Source: Cytidiella melzeri
Taxonomy: Eukaryota > Basidiomycota > Agaricomycetes > Polyporales > Irpicaceae
DNA length: 64,000 nucleotides
Assembly: GCA_022592445.1 (NCBI GenBank)
Contig: JABYQR010000082.1
Location: forward strand, 1 to 64,000
Reading direction: 5' to 3'
In this document: piece by piece, positions 31,701-52,593 of the stretch
Numbering within the stretch: position 1 is the first letter of the stretch
Layout: the number at the start of each line of letters is the position of its first letter
Program-made: the position numbers and the translations under genes
Notes under the pieces: model-generated
Database searches by the model: none
Told to the model about the DNA's origin: nothing
Seen by the model: the letters and a program-made list of their open reading frames with translations, nothing else

Positions 31701-33835
31701 ACCAGCGAATTCTTGTGCCATATCGACCGTCGACATCCACGTTCCACTGACGCTGGAGATGGATTATCACAAGATTAGCCCAAAGGACAAGTGAGCCAGG
31801 AGAGACTAGCCTATTCGCAACAACGCAAGCGAGTACATATCTTTCCGCCACGCGCCGTTTTTGAATTCCTGCCTCTCCCTCTTTAGAAATACGGGTGAGC
31901 CAGAGGCGGCTTAAGCCTCGGTCATACTCTGCGTGATGAGCCCACTTCAGCTGGGAAAGTAGTGACACTGGCTGAAGGTCGACAGCCTGCATGCACTTGC
32001 TCAAGTATGACGACCAATCGACACGTAGAGCCAAAGTATTAGCCTCCTGATCTTCATTGTCTTGTGGTAACGGCGGGAGAGTATGACCAATGACTTCGCA
32101 GGTAGCTTCGAGAACATAGACCGTAGAAACCCTTCCTAGACTACTGCTTTTCTTGTTGGATAATGAGAACGAAACGCCCCAGATTTCCCCAGCCACAACT
32201 TCTTTAGCGCTGACTATGCTGCCATGAAGCCAATCGTCGTTCCTGGCACCACCTATTGAGACAGTAAACCAGAGTCGCGTCAACAAAAACCTATGGAAAT
32301 CAAATTGAGAGTGGACCTCGTCATGAAGCAAGATCACAACACGATTTTAAACATACCGAAGAGCAATACTGATCTGTCTATCGTCATCAGGGCTGCCCCA
32401 CAACCATTCAGACACAGCGGTCTCAGGGGGGCAGCCCGTGTGCTGTTGAAATGCATCAGCAAGAAATGACCGCATATATGCGGCTTTCCGGTCGGCAGTC
32501 TCCCGTTGGCGAAACCTAAGGTAGGGCCAAAAGTTGGTCGTGGGTGTTGGGTAACTTTCAAGAACCTTTTCCGTTCGTTTCCCTGCGAAATCGTGCTGAA
32601 GGCGGTACTGAGCAGACATATACACTACAAATCGTCAGTAAGTCTATCTCAGCGAGATAGTTCACAAAGAACGAACCTGCATATCGAAACATCTTAGAGA
32701 CAAAAACACATTGTTTACAATCTTCTTCGCTTACTTGACTAAGAATCACAGCCCATCGCTGTACGCGCTTCCTGTGAAGTAGAGGTGGCGGCAAGATGAT
32801 CGAGTGAAGTTGTGGAGCTGAGAGTGAAGCAGAGAATTCAAGGTATGGCATATATAACGCTTGACCTGCTTGTACAAAGGCATCAGCGTCAAAATTCCCA
32901 GTGCCAGAGGCGCAAGCCAAAGTAGGAGCTCTGAGAGCAGTAGTAACGGACGATTTGCCAGGCGTCCTCGAGCGTAGTTTATCCTTCGTTACAAGAGGCT
33001 TGAAGCGTTTCCCAGGTGCGTTGGCTAGGTTCGAATGAATAGCAGTATTCAGAACCGCACGGCTGGATTTTTCCTTCCTTAGAATACTCGACGTTTCTAT
33101 GAACATCTTCGCATTCTCGAGGTGTTCTTCCACGCTAGGAGCAAGGCGAGCTGGTGGTGCTGATGGCAGGGTCAATCGACTAGGTGGGACGACCTTCGCC
33201 TTCTTCGAAGGTACGCGGACTACAGGTGTGGAAGCTCGTTTCATCGGCGCTCCTACGGGTGGAGGAGGAGGCATGGCTGACGAGTCGGAGGATGTTTCCG
33301 AGGTCCATGGCACGGGTACTCGAGAATTAGGCTGAATGTCTGCAGAAAGATCCAGATGTGCTATGACATTCCCTGCAGCGCCTTTAGGTCGAACTGTAGC
33401 AATTGCGGGAAGATATGTAGATGCTGAGGCTGGAGAACGAACGTTGGCAGTGCGAGCTATTGGTTGGTTGCCATGTAAATCTCCTTGGTGAGCAGTAGCA
33501 ATAATAATGGTAGATCGACCATGAAGAGAAGTGGGTAGTAACGCAGTCTTTTTGGCGTTCGTACTCTTGATAATCGGCCGCCCGACTTCGACACTGGAAA
33601 CAGTTGACGTTCCAGATACGGGAGTAGGAGCGTTGTTTGGGTTCAAGGGTGTAGCTGAGCTGGTTGCATTACCTGCCTCTAGGTTGCCAGCAGGAGCGAC
33701 GCCATTAGAGCCAGCTAGTTTCTCAACCAGAGCAGCTTTTCCGAGTTTCGAGTACCCAGATATCTTGCGCTCTTTGCACAGAGCCTTCAGTTGAGCAACA
33801 GTCAACTTCTCGCAATTGACAGTATCGTCCGCCAT
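31693..33835 (-). CDS. SAP-domain protein, conserved fungal type
   Basis: The N-terminus holds a SAP motif, LTVAQLKALCKERKISGYSK, within the first 40 residues of the ATG at 33835; SAP domains bind DNA, often at scaffold-attachment regions or in repair and transcription proteins. An upstream in-frame ATG at 33904 would add 23 residues and is less likely, since it crowds the divergent mL58 promoter. A Ser/Pro-rich middle contains basic stretches (RVPSKKAKVV) that could be nuclear signals. The C-terminal half is well ordered, with SVSEWLW-like and KWAHHAEYDRGLSRLW segments, but I cannot assign it. Introns lie near 32630-32690 and 32290-32355. It ends RWYA at TAG 31693-31695. Confidence 0.7.
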
Positions 33836-34023
33836 ATGGAATTGTATGCGGACTGAGATGGTATGAGTAGCGAGAAGAAAGCGCGAAGAAACGACGGACG
33901 CCATATTTTTGTTGTGGACACTCGCGGTGTCCCGCCTTGGTATCCGGGGTCTGCCTCCTTGATGGCGGCCGCGCTTCGGTACTGCAGGCTCTCAATATTT
34001 CGCACTCATCCCAGCTACAGACA

Positions 34024-34584
34024 ATGTTGGCCTCTGCAGTGATGAAGTCGAGACTTCCTCTGAAACTCACCCTTGCGCGCTCCTACGCGACTCGTCTACC
34101 ACAAAGACCGCCTGCTCGCGCTCCGGACCCGCTGATCAACAACCCTCATGCCACATACGAACCACTTCCTGGTGACCTAACATTCATTCATCGTCCACCG
34201 CCCACTGCACCTGCTCCTGAGTCATACACCAGTCGACCATCGTCACCGCTGTTAATGCCTTCTACAGCAACGACCCCCACAGACGCGCTCCCCCCCGTCT
34301 TATTCCCAGACACTCGAGTACATCCGGAGCGTATGTCACAAGAGGACATCAGAAAAATGAAGGACTTGCGAAAGTCTGACCCATCCACCTGGACAGTGTC
34401 AAAGCTTGCGAGAGAGTTCAAGTGTACCACTCAGTTCGTGAGACTGATGGCTCCCTTGACCCCGTCACAAAGGAAAAAGAAGCAGGCAGCCAGAGATGCT
34501 GAGCATGAGCTACAGCGTGCCCAGTGGGGAGAGAGAAAATCGCTCGCGCGGGAGGTTCGTCAAAAAAGGAGAGATTTTTGGTAG
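34024..34584 (+). CDS. MRPL20: mitochondrial large-subunit ribosomal protein mL58
   Basis: The product of about 187 residues starts MLASAVMKSRLPLKLTLARS, a basic, amphipathic presequence expected to send it into mitochondria. The middle is Pro-rich; the C-terminal half contains RMSQEDIRKMKDLRKSDP, WTVSKLAREFKCTTQFVRLM and a Lys/Arg-rich helical tail, which match the fungal MRP-L20 (mL58) family. The frame is open upstream to 33937, but the presequence favours 34024 or the next ATG at 34051. No intron is needed. It shares a promoter region of about 190 bp with the SAP-domain gene on the other strand and converges on the SET-TAD3 gene. Confidence 0.85.
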   Translation: MLASAVMKSRLPLKLTLARSYATRLPQRPPARAPDPLINNPHATYEPLPGDLTFIHRPPPTAPAPESYTSRPSSPLLMPSTATTPTDALPPVLFPDTRVHPERMSQEDIRKMKDLRKSDPSTWTVSKLAREFKCTTQFVRLMAPLTPSQRKKKQAARDAEHELQRAQWGERKSLAREVRQKRRDFW

Positions 34585-34755
34585 TGCTGGTTTAAGGTGC
34601 GCATTTCTGGTTTTCAAATGCTGCGCTTCGTTGAACAATTTTGGCTGTCCAGGACCAGGGCATTCGTGGCCCTTGGATGATCGATGATAGCTAACAGTCG
34701 CGTATATCAATGTGCGCATTCATAGAGATTTAATTTGCTTATTTCGCAAAGACTA

Positions 34756-36600
34756 TCATGCGTCGACCTCTTCTCCAACGTGCAAATCATCGGCCTTCCA
34801 ATCACTCGCCGTCAACTTCCACCGTCCAATACTGAACCGGTGATTTACTCCAGGAAGCTTGGGTAGACACGCAACACTACCACAGCCACCTGTCTTCTCC
34901 ATAGGAACGAAGTAGATAACCTCTTGAACGCGGGAATGTAAAAGTGCCATCGAGCACATAATACAAGGTTCGTGAGACAAGAAGACGGTCAGGTCTGTGA
35001 GAAGGTAGTGTGCGCCGTTGCATGTCTTTGAGTCATCGTTGTTCGCAACTTCCTTGCCCGCACATGGTGCTGTCGGAATTTTGGCGTGCTGATCTGCAAT
35101 CAACCTGACCAGGTTCAGAGCCGCGTGGCGGAGAGGATGTGATGCGGACACTCGTTTGTCATGTGCTGTAATGGCCTTAGTCACCTGAGTTGCCTGACGA
35201 ACTGCTTCGTCGTAAGGAACTGGGACGTGAGCAACTACAGGGAGCTGCGATAAATGAGCTTCAGCTTTCAGCTACTTGGGAATACAGCAAATACCTCGCC
35301 CTTTGCCTTCACGGCATTTGTTTCATCCATCACGGTACGCATCGCTTCCCACGCCCAGCGGACTTTCGCTCTCGGCCACGGCTCTAGTTCGTGTTTTTTG
35401 CGAGGGGCATAAACCGTAGGCCAAAACATTGTCTTGTGTCGTAATGCAGCTTGGGTCAGTGCTGCGCTTCGGGGCACCTGGAGGACATATGGTGGGTCGA
35501 GACCGATGTCAACAGGTAATTGCGGAACCATAGGCGCAAGCGAGACAGTACACAGCAGCAACGTGGTAGTCGAGCCTGTCTTGCGTATCCGCTTGAGGTG
35601 AGCAAGTGCGTCGTAGTCAGTCTGCTTCAACCACCTGTTCGCGTCAGTTAGGGCAACAGCGCAGTAAATCTCGAAAAAGTCTGACTTACTTCAACATCCC
35701 AGCTGTATACTTTGGGTTGGGAATATCCACAACCCATGCCGGCTCTGCATGTGAACCAATATTTCAGCAATACTCTTCATGACGATGTGTTCAGAACCAA
35801 TACCAGTCTGAACCGCGCTCAATTCATCCTCAGCTTCATCATCCACAAGTCTCAAACGCGTGAACGGAAGCTCATGCTCTGGTACAAGCTCCTCTGGGCT
35901 CCCCTGAAGAAAAGGGCCATTTTTCTCTTCCTCCTGTTGTAAATGAAATAGTCCGCCCCATTCATCCTCTACGGCATCTTCCCTCACAGTACTATCCTGT
36001 TTGTCAACGGGCTCAAACCACAGCGCATGTCCGTAGAAAATGCAAAGCTCTTCGTCGGGCTTGATTCTCCGGGTGGTTGTGTACCTAATTGAATCAATAT
36101 TCGGTTCCAATCTGTACGATATGTTCGGTGTTTGTGAGTGATTAAACAGCGATCCTAATTAATCGTGAAACTAGCGAATTTGCGGTCAAAAAGAAAAGTG
36201 AGCTCACCGAGGCCAAGGGAGAGAGCCATACGACCATCTCTCCATTTGAATGTATAATGGTCCAGCATAGTATACTTGCCATGCTGCTGGTATTCTGAAG
36301 ACGTGAACAAGAGAACTGGGCTAATCTCGATGTCTGTATGTGCTAGAATTTCGCGGGAAGCTGCCATAGAGGTCAGCTTGAGGAGCAGTCAACTAAAACA
36401 GGAACATCTACCGAATACACCTCTTCCTTTCCCTTCCACGTTCTGGATGTAACATCCTGTACTGTTTAGATAGTTTCGCTGAGAAGAAGCAGCATGCTAA
36501 TATGACGTATGGCTGGCGTAAGGGACATCATACAGTATTGTACCGAGTAGAGATTACATACAGCGGGCACTTCGAACTCTAGAGGCTTTGTGCTCTCCAT
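34756..36600 (-). CDS. TAD3: SET methyltransferase domain fused to tRNA deaminase subunit TAD3
   Basis: One spliced reading frame joins two enzymes. The N-terminal part is a complete SET domain: GCYIQNVEGKGRGVF, then SREILAHTDIEISPVLLF, KWRDGRMALSLGLGSLFNHS with the NHS motif, and DEELCIFYGH. After an acidic linker, a phase-1 intron (about 35692-35800) leads straight into PAWVVDIPNPKYTAGMLK and, after a phase-2 intron, WLKQTDYDALAHLKRIRKTG, the N-terminus of TAD3. The deaminase domain has HPLRHAALN, with no catalytic Glu as is usual for TAD3, and the zinc motif EPCIMCSMALLHSR. With TAD2 this subunit converts A34 to inosine in tRNA anticodons. The start MESTKPLEF at 36600 is likely, but the first intron junction is unclear. 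SET substrate unknown. No stop or obvious start separates the parts. Confidence 0.75.
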
Positions 36601-36763
36601 GTCAACTCGTAGAGTTCATACTGGATAAGTTGGTCAAAATGATTACGACAACCTAAATTGGCGGTGCCAGTGGGCTACATGCACAAGGACCCCAGATACT
36701 TGCTTGTTTGTAAGCGCAAGTGCAACTTGACTCCAGACTCTCAAGTCCTCGTCGTGTACGACA

Positions 36764-45389
<8,626 letters not shown>

Positions 45390-45483
45390 TCGTGTCGTAT
45401 CGTTGTGTACTCAATTTTGTCGTACTGCTCTGATTGTATGGTTTATGTGATTTGTACTGTAATGCGGATCCATCCAAGATTGT

Positions 45484-45489
45484 AATAAA
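45484..45489 (+). terminator. possible PRP8 poly(A) signal
   Basis: AATAAA lies about 95 bases after the PRP8 stop codon, in the 217-bp spacer shared with the convergent PH-domain gene. Confidence 0.4.
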
Positions 45490-45606
45490 TGCAGAAGTAC
45501 ATGCGTGAGCGGGCGCTTTCAGTAGACGAGACCCGAAAAGTAATACAAGCTATGAGTAATAACCAGCAAAGCATCAAAGGAAGAACAAAAGAGAGGAGAA
45601 GACAAA

Positions 45607-48600
45607 CTAAATGCGGACATCTACCAAAGAAACAGCTGAATACTCCGAAGACCTGACGGTAGTAGGAGCAAGAAGAGATGCAAACGCGTCGACTTCCGGG
45701 GGCGGGCCTGGTGTCGGACCAAGTGACTCAACCTCTCCACGGTGCGCAGGTTCGCCCAAGCCAATATCTACGGTCCCTAAGGGTTCCACTTCGTGTTGAA
45801 GCATTTCCCTGTCGGGCGTGGCGACCTGACGAGAACCACGGCGGGGAGGAGGAGAAAGTCCTTGAGGAGCATCCTCCAGTATGGAATTGTCTCTCTGCGG
45901 AGTAGCAGGAGAAATGGAAAGAAAACTAGGGTCATTTTGCAGGGTAGTGATGGGTCCCCCGACGTATTTGGGGATGATGGGCGACTCGGGGATAGACATA
46001 GGGCTGAAAAACGACTCAGCAAAATCAGCGATGGGTGGAGCTGGGGGAATGGTCATAGGTGGGGAACTAGGTGGGGAGCTCAGTATGCGCAGGCGCCGCT
46101 TGATGAGCGATGTCGAACGAGTAGGCGAAGATGAGGATGATGGCGTCGTTGCTGTATGCGGACGTGTGGGAAGAGGAAGAGGGGAATTAGGTGGCGGTGT
46201 CGGTGCTTGAGTTTGGACGAAGGTGCTGGGCGCGTTCGAGAATACGTAAGACCCAATAGGAGTTCCTTGGCTAGAGCTACGTCGATGACTAATGACAGGA
46301 GGACGATAAGCAGGTTCGTCGGGTCTGGGAGGCAATGCGGATGCAGGTGGCAATGTTGGAGGAGCGGTGGAAAGACGTTTGTTGCCTCTGAGTATCAAAG
46401 ATTCTCGCAACGTCTTCGGGGCAGGAAGTGACAGAGTAGGAAGCATGGGCTGTGCACCGTGACCATTTTCTGATGGCGTAGGAGGCAGAGCAGAGTTTGG
46501 TGCAGGTCGTTGCGGTGGTGGCATCGAAGTACGATGAGCAGATTTTAGTCTGCCCGGTGTCACGATCGACTTCCCGTTAGATATCGCTGAGTATGAATGG
46601 GTGCTCGAGGTGCTCCAGCTCTGCAGAGAGGCGACGGAAGCCCGTTTTGTCGAGAACGGCCGAACTTGCAACTCTGATACGCGACTGTGTCCGGATCCTA
46701 CAGATGAAGACCGACTTACAGTCCTAGCTTCAGACGCATATGGATGTCGCATTGAAGGTATCGGCAGGTCCTGGTTGAGCGGCGAGGACGGTGGAGAAGT
46801 CATCGCCGGATACGGTGGGCTCATCCGATGCGGGATGCTACTCCTGCGAGACCATCGACGCGATCTCGATTCGTCAAGAGAGGTTGGCGACTGCTCACCT
46901 GAGCCGTACGTGGACACAGATGACCAAGATGCACGAGTCATACGGCGGTCCTTTGATTTTGCTGCTGCTGATCCACTACCAGACGATAAGGGAGTGCTAG
47001 GCAATGGCGGAGTCAGAAGACTGGAGCTCTTAACACCCATACTCACGCCCAAGCTTTCTGCTGTGCTGCTGTTGGCGTGGGAATATGTATAGGAAGGCGG
47101 CGGCAACTCCGTAGGACTTGAGACTGCAACAGTGACTGTGTTCGAGTTCGTCGTCCCAGCGCGTTTCCGAGGTGGTGGAGGCTGCAAGGCTATCGACGTG
47201 ACACCTTCTGAGCTTATCCTACCATGGATAACATAGTTCTCGTCCACTTCTCGAGGCCGCCTAGCACTTATGTCTTGTCCGTTCACCTGTTTCGTCACGG
47301 CTGGCTCTGACGCAATCTCGCTTTCCATTAGCTGACGATTAGGGTCGGGCAAGATCTTACGATCCAACAAAGCTTCAGGCGCCATAATTGGCGTACCGGC
47401 TCGCGGTGTGTTGGGCACAGTGGGAGTCGTGGGTGACAAGGGACGGTCAGCCGCGTAGCAGTTAGAGCGACTCATGCCCATAAGGCTAACCCCGGCGTGT
47501 CCGAAGGAGTCTTCAGGACGCGTTTCATCGTCGTCCAGAGCGGATGATGGCGGCGTCAAAGACGAAGTGGAAGGGGACCTCGGCCTATTACTTGCGATAG
47601 TGAACAGACTCTTTAGCGCGGTTGTAGCACGAGGAATGGGACTACTGGACCCGCTAGAGTACGAGGTTGCCAAGGTAGAGCCGGTATCTCCGCTGATCAT
47701 GGAGGCAGCTGTGGATGAGTAGCCAGTAGAGGCAGTAACCGACTGCGAACGCGTGAGATGCGGTGTGTGGTTGCTCTCGGCCGTGAAAGTCGACTTTGTA
47801 GGACTAACAGCTTCAATGCTTCTGGCCGTAGGCGAAGTAGACATCGAGGGTGTCGGAAACAGGCCTTGTGCACGCATCGAGAGTACCACGTCGAGGTCCC
47901 CTCGCGGTTCCAAACCATTGACCACACTGGACATACCCAAACCCGCACGAATGGAGCTTCAATGTTTCTCTTAAGTGACAAGCAACATAGAAGGATCATA
48001 CAACGGAAACTCACCGTTGATTCAGAACAGATCCTTTGATTGCCCCTATCCAGTCTTTAGCTTCCCCGGGATCTGTGATCTGCACTACCCACATCGTCCT
48101 GCCTTCAGCGCTAGTAGAGCCAGAGGCCAAGCTATTGTCATGGCTTAACGGAGGAGGATCGCTAGCATCCTCCACAGAACCCATACTCGAGCTTGACGTT
48201 CTGGAGCTGATCGCAGAAGGCGAATACCGAGAAGATGGAGAGTTTTTCTTCCTTAGAGATCCCCCGACCTTGATGACGCCCTTTCTACCGCCCACTTCAC
48301 CCTCAGCGACATAAACAACGCTTTCCTCGTTGATCTCTAGTCGCTCGACCTCTTTCTCTTCACTGCCAGATGTCTTGAAGAGATGCAGAAAGGAAGGAAT
48401 CGGGATCGTGTTGTGCCCTCGCTGGCCTGTCGAGTCTGCCCCGGTGCCCCAAGGCGATCGGAAAACCGGTTTTTGTGTGGACGGCTCGGCGTGTGGGCAG
48501 GTGAAGACCAGGTATCGATTCTTCCACTGCTTCGTGAGAGTGAACATTAGCAACGAAGGTGCGGGATAATAGCGCGGCATAGTGCCGGATAGTTGGGTGA

Positions 48601-49914
48601 ACGGAGAAAGCGCAGCAGGCGTGCTGGGGAAGGGCGGAATTTCGGCAACTGGGCCAGAAAGGGTGTCGTCAAAACTGTTCATCTTGGACGGACTAAGCGT
48701 GTTGACTCGCAGCGTTGGAAAGGTGGAAGAAGGTGGAGTTGAATGTGATTTGGGAGTCTGTGAGCGTGCCGGCTGGGTGGTAGACAATAAATGCGGCGAA
48801 GACTGCGGCGTTGGAGATCTCGCAGGTTGAGATAGCAACGCGTGAGGAGAGATATACGAGCCAGAGCGCGATCGAGAGTGTGTGAATGACGGTGTTAATG
48901 AGCGTAGAGAAGTTGCCGTGGGTGTCTGCGCATCGTCACACCAGGCCTGCTGGTCGATGCTTTCCTCCTCTTCGAGAGTCTCACCAAGGTCGAGAAATCC
49001 TGCTGAGCGCTTTCGCGAGCTCATGCTGACTGAATCGGCATCCTTGTCGTTGATGCCTAACGCTCTCGCAGCAGCATCCCTAAGACGGTCCCGTTCTGCT
49101 TCCTCCTCTTCCCGCAGCTTACTAGCACGGACGGCGCTCTCGCTTATTTCTATTACCTCGGTGAGAATGATCGGCTGCGTCGTATGGTTGAACGCCTTGG
49201 TGCTGTTGTGTCTTCCAATGCCATTCATGTTGAGATGTAGTGACCGCATTGGCGTCTTGCGCGCAAACGACGATAACGCGTCTGATGCTGCGACAAGAAT
49301 GCTTCCCCTCCTTCGTGCTGTCGCTGATGCGAATGTCTGCGTTGGTTGGGTCGGCGACACAGGCGAAGTAGGGACTGAATGAATGGACTCGGCAGCGTCA
49401 GAGTCCACGGTCCTCGGTCGCACGTTCAGAGCTGCTGGCACCCTGGACGGTGGGAAAGTCGACGGAGTAGGCGAATACGTCACAAACGAAGCAGACGCGG
49501 CAGGGTTGGCGGCAAAGGGGTCTACGACTGTGAATGGAAGGTCGTCAGACAGCGGTGGTGGGGAACTACTGCAAACGACTCACCTGATACGCTGGAGCTG
49601 GCTGCTTTGCTGGACACTGCTTCCTCCCCATCTCCCCTGTCTCTGCCCTTGCCCTTGATAGTGCCGAGTCTGTGGCCTAATGTCTGCCGCGTAGACAATG
49701 ACTGTATGCCACTGCTGGAGTGGGGCCGGACTGGCAACGAAGACGTGCGGGAGCGCAACATGAAGTCGTTCAGTCTGCTCAAACGCTTTGGGCTCGTGGC
49801 TGGTTCGCTGGATCCCGTTGATGGCGCTTCGTGCACGCCGTTGACGGACACCGTACTGCTGCTCATTGTTGACGAGTGCTGGGGGTTTAGGGTCGCATAC
49901 GGGGTCTGATGCAC
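45607..49914 (-). CDS. PH-domain protein with long Ser/Pro-rich tails
   Basis: Three large exons give about 1,370 residues. The first begins MHQTPYATLNPQHSSTMSS at 49914 and ends near 49577. The second (about 49525 to 48017) carries a PH domain: MFTLTKQWKNRYLVFTCPH, later LEINEESVVYVAEGEVGGRK and finally TMWVVQITDPGEAKDWIGAI. It is joined through a split Arg codon to VVNGLEPRGDLDVVLSMRA, a motif often found next to this PH domain in fungi. The rest is low-complexity Ser/Thr/Pro sequence with SH3-ligand-like Pro clusters. PH domains bind phosphoinositides or protein partners at membranes; a cortical or polarity role is only a guess. TAG or another stop is at 45607. The exact start is uncertain. 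Confidence 0.7.
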
Positions 49915-50732
49915 GGAGAGGATGTGAATATGAGAGGGGAATAGATCATGAGAAGGCAGGAGGCGAGGTTGATTGTTGATTCCAGAGATGAGCCCGTCAG
50001 CACCGGAACGCTCAACGTCAGGATAACTTTACTCACACTGCACCGCTCACTGCGAGCGACGGGCTGTTGTGGTTGCTGTCGTCGCCGTCGTTGTCGAGGA
50101 CGGTCGCGGTGAAAGTACTTGACCTTTTCGGTTGTCTGTTTAGCTCCCGATGAGCGTGGAAAGCACCTTCCTCATGCGGACTCGCTAAATTAACTAGGCA
50201 CAATCCTTAGCTTGTTCTTGTTCTTGCCGCTATGTTTGTTTTCTTTTCTCAGTCGTATTGTACATTCAGCAATGCATAGGTGTGACCGGGAATCTGTCCA
50301 ACACTCATGGTATGGCAGGCTATCACTCTGTCAAGCTTCACAGTGGCCGACTGCCCAATCATATTTCCTGCCTGGAATTCTCAGTGATCCAAAATGTCTT
50401 GTTACTGTTTCAGAAAACGAGGAAGTACGATGCATCGACTCTGAGGTGAAGCTTGAATAAGGACTATACACAAGGCATGTACTATTCCCAACCCATGGCT
50501 TCGCAGACTGACGTAAGAAAACGCGTGGTTCGCGGTAATAGCTCTTAAGTTGGGCAGAATTTCTCTTGCGCAACTCATGGTCGGCGAATTCGAACGTTCC
50601 TTTGCATCTCTGGCGTGGTCACGTTTGCGAATGACTTCCAGCAGTATAAAGGCCCGTGCTCTGTCAACGCCAATGCGTCGCTCCTTGCTAGTGAGACGAC
50701 CTCCTCTGTTCACACGGCAATAAAACAAAAAC
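49915..50732. promoter_or_regulatory. divergent promoter region, PH gene and phosphatase gene
   Basis: This 818-bp spacer separates the PH-domain gene (minus) from the phosphatase gene (plus). It contains a TATA box for the latter; no other element is clear. Short open frames here lack coding features. Confidence 0.5.
50645..50650 (+). promoter_or_regulatory. TATA box of the acid phosphatase gene
   Basis: TATAAA lies 83 bp before the ATG at 50733, a normal distance for a fungal promoter with a short leader. Confidence 0.6.
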
Positions 50733-52593
50733 ATGTGGGGTGGGAACCTATGCTCTGTTTTCTGCGCCCTCGTAGTATCTAGCACTTTAGTGGAAGCGTT
50801 GGACCCCTCGTTCAATCCCCTTCACCACTCCGGACCAGCATCTCCCTACTTTAACTCTCCTTCACTCTTCAACATCCCTTCAGACCTACCCGCAGGATGC
50901 GTAGTAGACAAAGCGTCGTACATCATGAGGCATGGAGCGTGGGTATCCCGCTATTCACCCGCTCGATCGAGTTGCTCATGATTCCCTCAGCCGCTTCCCT
51001 GAACCTGGCTCATTCACAGGATGGGTCAACCTCTTCGACAAGCTGCAGAGCACAACTTACAACGCAACCGGTGCTCTTACTTTCCTTCCCTCATGGGTTC
51101 TTCCTGTCGACGACGTCCCACACGAGCCGCTCTTTCTCACCTCACATGGTGCGGCTGAAGCTTTCACGCTCGGTGCCCAGCTACGGGGACGATACAATGT
51201 GACCAAGGGCGGCAGCAACTTTACTGTTTGGTTGTTAAAAATACTCCTGCGTCTGCACATGAGCTCCACTCACGTAAATCGTCAGGTCTGCGGGCCAACA
51301 GCGCGTCGTAGACACCGCCAATTATTTCCTCAGGGGATATCTCGGTCAAGGGAATTATTTGAACTCGACGGACGAGAACCGCGGTACCGTGTTTTTCATG
51401 CCTGACTCAGTCAATTCCACTGGCGCGGACTCCCTCACTCCGTCAGCCGCATGTCCTCTATATAGCGGGAACGATGGCACGGACAAGTCTAACGCATTTA
51501 GGGCTACGTTCCAGCCCGCCGTCGCTGAGCGGCTGAACACGATGTTGGAAGGGCTTACTCTCAACGCGACTGATATCGGCGTGATGCAAGATTTGTGCGG
51601 GTTCAGCTTCGTGATCAACGGTGATACGAGGTTTTGCAAGATATTCACCGGTGCGTGAAATGTTTGTGCCAATGGTTTACTCTCTTTCATCATCTATGGG
51701 TGTATAGAACAAGAGTGGCTGGATTATGAGTACGCGCACGATTTGAATTACTACTACGGGTACGTCTGTCACTGGCAGGACTGGTCAAACCAGGGTTTGA
51801 CAGCAATCCGGCAGATCTGGACCCGGCAATCCTCTCGCTGGCACGACCGCATTTCCATGGCTTTCGGCTATGGCTTCCCTGTTCAACGACACGACGACTA
51901 ATAACAACACCTTCATACCTCCTTCCCTGTTAATAAGTACAACCGTCAGTTATCTATCCGTCTTTGCAATACGCACTCAGACTGAGTACTATTGCCATTG
52001 ATCAGCATGACAACAACATACCTCCAGTCGTCGCCGCCCTCGGCATCCTGAACTCCAGCGCAAGCTCAAATGTCTTCCCGCTCTCACCCACCAAGCCCAA
52101 CCCGCGCCGCACGTTCTTCGCCTCCAACATGGTCAATTTTCTCGGTCACGTTGCGCTTGAACGACTATCGTGCGAAGCACCTCTCGGCTCAAAAGTGCAG
52201 CATATGGCAGGGCAGGTGAACGCAATGCCTGGCACTGGGCCTGACGCGAAGAAGTTTGTTCGCATTCTGGTGAGAAAATCATCTGTGTCTTGATATCAGC
52301 ATGCGACCCCCGCATGCTATCCACAACTGACGAATGCTCGCTTTCGTCGCCAGGTGAACAATGCGGTTGTCCCTCTTCCGACGTGCCAAAACGGACCGGA
52401 TGCTTCGTGCGCGCTGGTAGACTTCTTGACGTACGTGACGCAGCGCGGTGAGGTGCTCGGTGACTTTGTGCAGCGTTGTGGGTTGGGTAACCTGACGAGC
52501 ATGGGTGTCCAAGTCCCGGACGTGGTTGATTTTTACGTGGACCCGTCCAGTGCGGGTGCGGACGTTACACGTTTGGAACTCCCTGTACTGTGA
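50733..52593 (+). CDS. secreted histidine acid phosphatase (phytase family)
   Basis: The product starts with a signal peptide, MWGGNLCSVFCALVVSSTLV, and belongs to the histidine acid phosphatases, which include fungal phytases that release phosphate from phytate. The catalytic RHGxRxP motif is split by an intron (50939-50990): RHG plus part of Ala lies before it and RFPEPGSFTGW after it. Later exons give GQQRVVDTANYFLRGYL, DLCGFSFVINGDTRFC and EQEWLDYEYAHDLNYYYG. The proton-donor region is DQHDNNIPPVVAALGIL. The last exon ends VTRLELPVL at 52593. Several N-x-S/T sites suggest glycosylation. Six or so introns of about 50 bp. The length, roughly 480-520 residues, is typical. Phytase versus general acid phosphatase cannot be decided from sequence alone. 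Confidence 0.88.

Noticed and set aside
50880..51020. Acid phosphatase pseudogene with a broken active site
   Set aside because: A 52-bp intron with good borders restores the RHGxRxP motif and the frame.
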